Below, piece by piece: positions 31,669 through 36,125 of a stretch of DNA of 36,125 nucleotides (its first letter is position 1; each line of letters opens with the position of its first letter). The stretch is from positions 1-36,125 of the forward strand of contig JAZNSF010000020.1 of NCBI GenBank assembly GCA_045591095.1, in the 5' to 3' direction. The stretch is from SIG440 sp045591095 (GTDB taxonomy: Bacteria; Bacillota; Clostridia; Monoglobales; Monoglobaceae). The notes beneath the pieces were generated by a model, which was not told the DNA's origin, did not search any database, and saw only the letters and a list, made by a program, of their open reading frames with translations. Position numbers and translations under genes: made by a program.

Positions 31669-31959
31669 TTAATCGCAGTCTATGCTTTCTTCGCCAGCAC
31701 AGGCTTCAATCTGGTACTTAACGGGTATTTTTATGCATACTTTCTGCGTGACTACCAGGTCAAGTCCGTTTTTACATTCACAGTTCATGCATTCAATGCA
31801 TGGCTCATCACAGCATTCAATAGTTATTTCGCCCACTCTGGCTTTGGGGGTTACCGCTATTGGGATGCTGATATTCGCGTACTGATAATTCACAGTCGCA
31901 CAGCCGTCATGGTCATCGCATCCGCCAAGGTCCATTATGCTAAATTCTTCAGGATTCAT
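31669..31959 (-). CDS. Cys-rich acidic protein, unknown family
   Basis: The 96-residue product has 11 cysteines and no membrane segment or signal peptide. Two sit in GGCDDHDGC (residues 12-20), six are packed in IECCDEPCIECMNCEC (about 51-66), and three follow. The later stretch VTQKVCIKIPVKYQIEACAG has alternating hydrophobic residues like a beta strand and recalls the V-x-IPV pattern of spore-coat-like SPOCS/DUF3794 proteins, though I cannot confirm that. Metal binding or a cross-linked surface protein are both plausible. AAGGAG lies 9 bases ahead of the ATG at 31959. A perfect hairpin lies in its leader at 31986-32006. Confidence 0.7.
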   Translation of the reverse strand: MNPEEFSIMDLGGCDDHDGCATVNYQYANISIPIAVTPKARVGEITIECCDEPCIECMNCECKNGLDLVVTQKVCIKIPVKYQIEACAGEESIDCD

Positions 31960-31985
31960 TTTTTTCTTCTCCTTTTTTGCATATT

Positions 31986-32006
31986 TATCCTGCATTTTGC
32001 AGGATA
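31986..32006. promoter_or_regulatory. Palindrome ahead of the Cys-rich gene
   Basis: TATCCTGCA and TGCAGGATA are perfect inverted copies with TTT between. It lies 27 bases ahead of the ATG and 8 bases upstream of the AAGGAG. It has no T-run and so looks like an operator or a 5' mRNA stabiliser. Confidence 0.55.
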
Positions 32007-32090
32007 CTATTATTTTATGCAAGAAAAGAAAAGAGTGTGCTGTAAGGATTATTGACAAGGTCAAGCAACTTTACACTGTTTGAGCCCTTG

Positions 32091-32534
32091 CTAGTTGTTA
32101 TCTACTTCCCATTTTAAAATTGAACCGTCAATCGCATTAATCTTGGTATCATACTCGGTTGTATCTTTTTTGAAATCTACCTCGTATTGCCATACTCCGT
32201 CATCTTTTTCAAGCTCAACTTTATCAAAAATTACACTTTCTGTCGTCACATTTGCTTTTTTCAAAGCAATTTCCTTTGCTTTTTCCACGCCTATGAAGTT
32301 GGATTTTTCTTCATTTTCGATGGCGGAAGTATCTTTCTTCACGCCATTTCCTTGAAGATTGCTTTTTACATCATTTAGCATATCCTTTTCGCCATTCATA
32401 AGCGAAGATGCGCCCTCTTCCACTTTTTGTACGCCTTGTCTTGCAGCCTTTTCGCCACTTTTAACAAGGTCACATCCCGTCATAACAACAACGAACAAAA
32501 AGATTGCAACTGTTAATGATATTATTTTTTTCAT
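32091..32534 (-). CDS. PepSY-domain lipoprotein
   Basis: The 147-residue product has a lipoprotein signal peptide with lipobox VVMTGC (Cys21). A polar linker follows, and the C-terminal 70 residues (about 76-146) form a PepSY domain with FIGVEKAKEIALKKA and WQYEVDFKKDTTEYDTKINA, then DGSILKWE. PepSY proteins are thought to bind or inhibit extracytoplasmic peptidases or sense wall state. AAGGAG precedes the ATG. TCTTAA repeats lie 64 bases upstream of the start. No histidine kinase or response regulator is in the neighbourhood. Confidence 0.87.
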   Translation of the reverse strand: MKKIISLTVAIFLFVVVMTGCDLVKSGEKAARQGVQKVEEGASSLMNGEKDMLNDVKSNLQGNGVKKDTSAIENEEKSNFIGVEKAKEIALKKANVTTESVIFDKVELEKDDGVWQYEVDFKKDTTEYDTKINAIDGSILKWEVDNN

Positions 32535-32597
32535 AGTTTAATTCATCTCCTTTAACTATATTATGTGCCATTTGAAGAACTTATATAATTTAAAATG

Positions 32598-32613
32598 TCT
32601 TAAACTTTCTTAA
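32598..32613 (-). promoter_or_regulatory. TCTTAA direct repeats upstream of the PepSY gene
   Basis: TCTTAA at 32598-32603 and again at 32608-32613 are spaced 10 bases apart, one helical turn. This is the usual geometry for OmpR-type response regulators. They lie upstream of the leftward PepSY gene, whose promoter is not clear. Confidence 0.3.
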
Positions 32614-32628
32614 CTAATATTAATTGCG

Positions 32629-32647
32629 AGAACCGTCCCTTCGTCTT
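32629..32647. repeat. REP-like repeat, copy 1
   Basis: The sequence AGAACCGTCCCTTCGTCTT shares the core ACCGTCCC-TTGTCT with two more copies at 33239-33257 and 33303-33320. It lies at the 5' end of the broken AraC gene. Confidence 0.55.
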
Positions 32648-33130
32648 ATTTTCACATATTCTAAAAGAGTTTAACGACAAACCCTTTGCGTACTACGATA
32701 CTGTGCAAGCATCTACGTATTTATTGGTTACAATGCTTGCTCGTGAGTATTTTTCTAAAAAATCCGACAATCTATCAGACCACTTCGAGAATAACAAGCA
32801 GTTTGTTCTTCAATGCGTTGAGTATATAAAAAATAATTTTGAAGATAAAATTACATTAGCCGAAATTTCAAAAAAATCAACCATTTTAAAAAGCAATTTT
32901 TGCGTGCTTTTTCTTAAAATCACAGGTCACTCATTTAATAATTACTTAAATATTTGCCGTATAAAAGCAGCAGCAGTATATAAAAAAAAGGCTATAAAAT
33001 CACGGCAATTTATGGCCTGTGCGGTTATAATGATTTTTCTACTTTTAACAGAAACTTCAACAAGATAATGGGTATGTCCCCTCGGGAATATAAAAATCTT
33101 CATTATAAAAACCGATTTCTTAATTATTGA
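32631..33130 (+). pseudogene. Broken AraC-family regulator (truncated, frameshifted)
   Basis: The 3' two thirds of an AraC-type regulator remain. The first frame reads FSHILKEFNDKPF, QASTYLLVTMLAREYFSKK and the first helix-turn-helix, YIKNNFEDKITLAEISKKS. After the run of eight A at 32982-32989 the family sequence continues in another frame: KITAIYGLCGYNDFSTFNRN, then KIMGMSPREYKN and a TGA at 33130. So one base was lost or gained at the homopolymer. There is no start codon for the sensing domain, whose N-terminus is cut at the REP-like repeat; the first GTG in frame is at 32703. A sequencing error at the A-run would explain the frameshift but not the truncation. Confidence 0.8.
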
Positions 33131-33174
33131 AATCATACCTATGTAAAGTCCCCTCCTTTTCTTTAGTATAGCAT

Positions 33175-33212
33175 AAAAAATGACGGCAGACACTTTTTTG
33201 TGTCTGCCATCA
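33175..33212 (-). terminator. Terminator of the XRE gene
   Basis: GGCAGACAC and GTGTCTGCC pair perfectly around six T, extended by four more pairs beyond one mismatch. On the minus strand T6 follows, fitting the leftward XRE gene; on the plus strand there is no T-run. Confidence 0.8.
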
Positions 33213-33238
33213 TTATATCATTTAACTGTCAAGACAAT

Positions 33239-33257
33239 AGAACCGTCCCTTTGTCTC
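33239..33257. repeat. REP-like repeat, copy 2
   Basis: AGAACCGTCCCTTTGTCTC matches copy 1 at 17 of 19 positions. The following bases GTTTTAACATATT also match copy 1 (ATTTTCACATATT) closely, so the shared block may be about 32 bases. Confidence 0.55.
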
Positions 33258-33302
33258 GTTTTAACATATTTCCACCATGTTGGTTGATTCTTCAAAGGCA
33301 AC

Positions 33303-33320
33303 GGAACCGTCCCCTTGTCT
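33303..33320. repeat. REP-like repeat, copy 3
   Basis: GGAACCGTCCCCTTGTCT is the third copy, 64 bases after copy 2 in the same orientation. It reaches the last codons of the XRE gene. Confidence 0.5.
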
Positions 33321-33540
33321 ATATTTTTCGACAATACGGTTCAGTTTCATCTGTAATACCCACAAGATAATCAACACTTACATTGTAAAATTTTGCAAGT
33401 TCAACAATAAGTTTAAGAGGCATTTCCCTTTCTCCTCTTTCATACTTTGAATATAACGACTGGTCACACATCAAATGTTTTGCAACCGTTTTCTGGGTCA
33501 AGTCATTATCTTCCCTCAAATCTCGTATTCTCAACCTCAT
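33319..33540 (-). CDS. XRE-family transcriptional regulator
   Basis: The 73-residue product is a single Cro/CI-type helix-turn-helix domain with LRIRDLREDNDLTQKTVAKH, then SLYSKYERGEREMP and LIVELAKFYNVSVDYLVGIT, the standard five-helix order. It has no extra domain. GGTGA precedes two ATGs (33546 and 33540); I chose the second for its 10-base spacing. It is divergent from the large secreted protein gene, and the palindrome AGGACATATTGTCCT lies in between, so it probably represses that gene and perhaps itself. Confidence 0.88.
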   Translation of the reverse strand: MRLRIRDLREDNDLTQKTVAKHLMCDQSLYSKYERGEREMPLKLIVELAKFYNVSVDYLVGITDETEPYCRKI

Positions 33541-33587
33541 AACCATATTATCACCAGTAAAATTATATATCATAAGAAATATTTATA

Positions 33588-33616
33588 TTGACTTTAAGGA
33601 CATATTGTCCTATAAT
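33588..33616 (+). promoter_or_regulatory. Promoter of the secreted protein gene with embedded operator
   Basis: TTGACT (33588-33593) and TATAAT (33611-33616) are 17 bases apart. The perfect palindrome AGGACATATTGTCCT (33597-33611) fills the spacer, so a bound repressor would block polymerase. The divergent XRE regulator is the obvious candidate to bind it. Confidence 0.8.
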
Positions 33617-33635
33617 GTTGTTAACATATTAGTAG

Positions 33636-33653
33636 ACACATTTTAAAATGTGT
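33636..33653. promoter_or_regulatory. 18-base palindrome in the leader of the secreted protein gene
   Basis: ACACATTTTAAAATGTGT is a perfect palindrome just after the predicted start of transcription and 38 bases ahead of the ATG. It could be a second operator. Confidence 0.5.
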
Positions 33654-33691
33654 GTTATGATACTGTAAAAGACTTCTAGGAGGAAAGCTAT

Positions 33692-35809
33692 ATGAAAAGA
33701 TTTATAAGCGCGCTATTTACCCTTTCGACACTCCTTATCGCTATGTCAACCGCGCCCATTGTGGCAGATACAGAGACTCTGTCTGACAATGTAACTCTTA
33801 AAAGCGTTGTATGCGACAGTAACGGAACTACCGTTACTGCAAAAATGACCTTTGATACTGTGCTTGACTGTACTGTTATACTAGCGGTATATGACGACTT
33901 TGGAAGACTTTTAAATGTCACATATAAAGATTCTCCCAAAACTGTAACAGATTTTAATATATCCTTAAGCGGAAACCAAATTTACTTAAATCGTCCCGCA
34001 AAAATTTTTTTTTGGGATTCCTTTAACACACTAAAGCCTATAAATATTTCTCTTAATGGAATTGTTATACCCGATGAAAACGACCCTTTGTACGATTATA
34101 TTAAAATTTGTGGAATAGTTACAGAAACCCCCTATTCTGTTCTTAATGGAACAAAAAACATTGACACTTCTGTTGATAAGAGAATAAATCTCCATGTTAC
34201 TGCTACATATGATACCGATAATCCCGACTTTAATTGGAGTACAGTTACTACAAGTTCTGGCACTCACCTTGAATATGCCGGAGTGAACAGTTTCCTCCTC
34301 GGTAACACAAACGCCTGCGATTATCTTGGTTATTCGGTCATTGCTTATGTAAAAAAAGTTAATAATTCTTATGAAATTCAATCTATCACTATTGACACAA
34401 ACAAAGCCGATACAATTAAAATTAGAATTAATGAATTTGCAAGTTATAATAATTCCACAACTGGAGCAAATGCCGGGAATTTTGTGTACTACGAAGGCAA
34501 TTCCACCTCAATAGTATCTGCTCCCAAACTTAGCGTTGTTCTAAACGGCGACGGCAGTATTGGAAACAACCTCAATAGCCTGCTTGCAAACACACTGACC
34601 TTTAGTGGTGATATTACTCTTATTGATAATGACGATACAACCGACTATGATGTAGCTATAATCAACATTGCTTCAATTGGAGTGATTAAAGATGTTTTAG
34701 ATTCAAAGATTATTTTACATAATACGGCTACTTGGTATAGCAAAGATACAACCAGTAAAATATTCTACTATCCTGAAGATAAATCTAAAGTTTTAAAAAT
34801 CACTAAGGAGGGTAAAGAAATTACGGTTACGGACCTGCAAGAGTGGGATGTTATATCAATTTACGCAACAAATGCTGATTCTGATTATATTAGAATTAAT
34901 GTTCTTACTAATAAAACTTACGGAACAATATCTTCTAGAAAAAGTTCAGTTACTTCTAGTATCAGAAATGCTTATAAAATGAATAATACCTGGTATGATA
35001 TTGCCGAAGGTGCCTACAAATCTACATCTGATTTGCTTGATGTAGGAGTAAGCGGTACATTCTATATTGATGAATTTGGCAGAATTGTTGCCTATTTTGA
35101 AGCTCCTCCTATTCAAACAGACCAGACAGTATCATCCAACCTCGCTATTGTTACAGAATATGGCATGAGATACAATGATAATGCAGAAGAAGTTCTATTC
35201 ATCTCTTTTGTTATGGATAGCGAAGAATATTTTATGATGGAAACAACTCATGAATTATTTAACAACTATCTTCATCCATCTCTCGGCGATATAGTAAAAT
35301 TTGAATTTGATTCAAACAACCTTATTTCTTCAATTAAGTATATTTGGGATTTCCCATACGATATTAGGGGTCCCTACTCAGATACTCTAAATGAACCAGT
35401 GCCTATTTCAATTGGAGACAACGCCTATGTTCCTCCATCCATAGAAGTTTTTGACGGTGGTGTTGTAACAGCTTTTGATAATGCAACAGATACTGTAACT
35501 ATTAATGAAAGTACATATGGCCTTTTAAAAGCTAAAAATATTTATGTTATCGATGCTACTGGAAGAAACCTCAAAATAGAAAATGGTTCTGTTGCAGACT
35601 TTAAATATTTTCCTAGCTTATATAACACGACAAATGGAACCTTAACTTTAATCGATTTATCTGGTGGTTCAACAAAAACTGGCGATATGAGCATTACTGA
35701 AAATAGACTTGCCGTTATGAAATATGCAGATCATATATATATCAGAACTTATGAAGATAACCTTACCGATGTTATAATTGTCAAAGGTTTTCTTGATTCA
35801 GTTCAATAA
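33692..35809 (+). CDS. Large secreted beta-rich protein, unknown family
   Basis: The 705-residue product has a signal peptide (Lys-Arg start, hydrophobic 4-20, likely cut after IVA near residue 25). The rest is rich in Asn, Thr, Ser, Asp, Ile and Val in alternating strand-like patterns with few Cys, as in cell-surface or S-layer-like proteins of Clostridia. Repeated phrases of the type DVISIYATN, GDIVKFEFD and VSGTFYIDEFGRIVAYFE suggest several small beta domains, each with a value-reporting strand pair. No SLH, LPXTG or C-terminal membrane anchor is visible, so attachment is unclear. AGGAGG lies 8 bases ahead of the ATG. A terminator follows. It is a one-gene unit under the XRE-linked promoter. 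It is AT-rich compared with the core genes. Confidence 0.75.
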   Translation: MKRFISALFTLSTLLIAMSTAPIVADTETLSDNVTLKSVVCDSNGTTVTAKMTFDTVLDCTVILAVYDDFGRLLNVTYKDSPKTVTDFNISLSGNQIYLNRPAKIFFWDSFNTLKPINISLNGIVIPDENDPLYDYIKICGIVTETPYSVLNGTKNIDTSVDKRINLHVTATYDTDNPDFNWSTVTTSSGTHLEYAGVNSFLLGNTNACDYLGYSVIAYVKKVNNSYEIQSITIDTNKADTIKIRINEFASYNNSTTGANAGNFVYYEGNSTSIVSAPKLSVVLNGDGSIGNNLNSLLANTLTFSGDITLIDNDDTTDYDVAIINIASIGVIKDVLDSKIILHNTATWYSKDTTSKIFYYPEDKSKVLKITKEGKEITVTDLQEWDVISIYATNADSDYIRINVLTNKTYGTISSRKSSVTSSIRNAYKMNNTWYDIAEGAYKSTSDLLDVGVSGTFYIDEFGRIVAYFEAPPIQTDQTVSSNLAIVTEYGMRYNDNAEEVLFISFVMDSEEYFMMETTHELFNNYLHPSLGDIVKFEFDSNNLISSIKYIWDFPYDIRGPYSDTLNEPVPISIGDNAYVPPSIEVFDGGVVTAFDNATDTVTINESTYGLLKAKNIYVIDATGRNLKIENGSVADFKYFPSLYNTTNGTLTLIDLSGGSTKTGDMSITENRLAVMKYADHIYIRTYEDNLTDVIIVKGFLDSVQ

Positions 35810-35821
35810 TCAAATATATTT

Positions 35822-35855
35822 AAAAGAGAAGCCAAATCTTTGGTTTCTCTTTTTA
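35822..35855 (+). terminator. Terminator of the secreted protein gene
   Basis: AAGAGAAGCCAAA pairs with TTTGGTTTCTCTT with one G-T pair, followed by T5. It starts about 12 bases after the stop codon. Confidence 0.9.
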
Positions 35856-35875
35856 TGTTAGTTTAATCAAACATG

Positions 35876-36124
35876 CGAGTTAGCGCTGATGCTACGCAAA
35901 AAAAGAGATACCCTAAAGGATATCTCTTAAATTCCGGCAGCGCCGGAGTGTTAAGAAAACAGTCCGGTGAACTGTTTTTAACGGAGGATTGTGAAATGCG
36001 AGAGCATTTCGCTGATAACGAGAAAACTCGTCAGAGTTTTAACAACAGACGCTGTAGGAATTTTCAAAAATCCCGCAACGCCCTGCTCTAACAAAATCAC
36101 ATAAAATCAGCAGATTTTATGTGA
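35876..36124. repeat. Array of eight consecutive short hairpins
   Basis: This gene-free stretch runs to the window edge. It holds TAGC-GCTGAT-GCTA near 35876-35897; AAGAGATACCCT/AGGATATCTCTT (35903-35928, one mismatch); ATTCCGGC-AGC-GCCGGAGT (35931-35949); AAAACAGT/ACTGTTTT (35956-35978); GAAATGC-GAGA-GCATTTC (35993-36010); AAAACTC-GTCA-GAGTTTT (36023-36040); GGAATTTT-CA-AAAATCCC (36057-36074, one mismatch); and TCACATAAAATC-AGCA-GATTTTATGTGA (36097-36124, perfect). Spacers are 2-22 bases. The 72-residue open frame across it is interrupted by this structure and has no ribosome binding site, so I do not call it a gene. Function is unknown. Confidence 0.7.
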
Positions 36125-36125
36125 A

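Noticed and set aside
35873..36091. A 72-codon open frame at the right edge
   Set aside because: Every part of it is made of inverted repeats, and no ribosome binding site is present. The hairpin array explains it better.

Overview
The window looks like the chromosome of a low-GC Gram-positive anaerobe of the class Clostridia, probably an uncultured gut-type lineage. The grounds are AGGAGG-type ribosome binding sites, several TTG/GTG starts, a SigH-type sigma factor, an L13 leader, a YlbM/TmcAL protein, Pta-AckA acetate metabolism, the DXP isoprenoid enzyme Dxr, and consensus TTGACA-17-TATAAT promoters. No species can be named from the sequence alone.

Layout. 1-1785: accessory edge with a gene remnant, two small membrane proteins and two copies of a hairpin-rich repeat, each ending in nearly the same terminator. 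1786-2353: a five-tRNA operon (Val-Asp-Phe-Gly-Cys) with its own promoter. 2443-5714: nth facing away from glyA-rarA. 5715-6385: an IS200-type insertion between the rarA and rpsI terminators. 6433-7438: rplM-rpsI with an L13-type leader. 7572-9713: a degenerate histidine-kinase-like gene overlapping cca. 9715-18183: a long leftward gene run (YesL-like, acyl-CoA synthetase, ung, wecG/tagA-like, DJ-1, CPBP, mltG, trmR-like, rodA). 18230-19195: tRNA-Val, yceD and rpmF in what looks like one transcription unit. 19248-20024: a DUF1858 gene and a 567-base gene-free region with a cluster of DnaA-box-like sites. 20025-23037: pta-ackA and sigH. 23077-30907: rightward tmcAL, a HAD phosphatase, a coiled-coil membrane protein, then the conserved pyrH-frr-uppS-cdsA-dxr-rseP block. 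30919-36125: AT-rich accessory end with DUF1540, GtrA, a Cys-rich protein, a PepSY lipoprotein, a broken AraC gene, REP-like repeats, an XRE regulator facing a large secreted protein, and an array of eight short hairpins running to the edge.

How it fits together. The core genes serve translation (tRNAs, L13, S9, L32, Cca, TmcAL, Frr), cell envelope growth (RodA, MltG, UppS, CdsA, Dxr, RseP, WecG/TagA-like), DNA repair (Nth, Ung, RarA) and acetate/one-carbon metabolism (Pta, AckA, GlyA). The most noteworthy non-coding signals are the DnaA-box cluster at 19797-19908, the palindromic operator inside the promoter of the secreted protein at 33588-33616, the two hairpin/TCGATAT repeats with compensated stem changes, and the terminal hairpin array.
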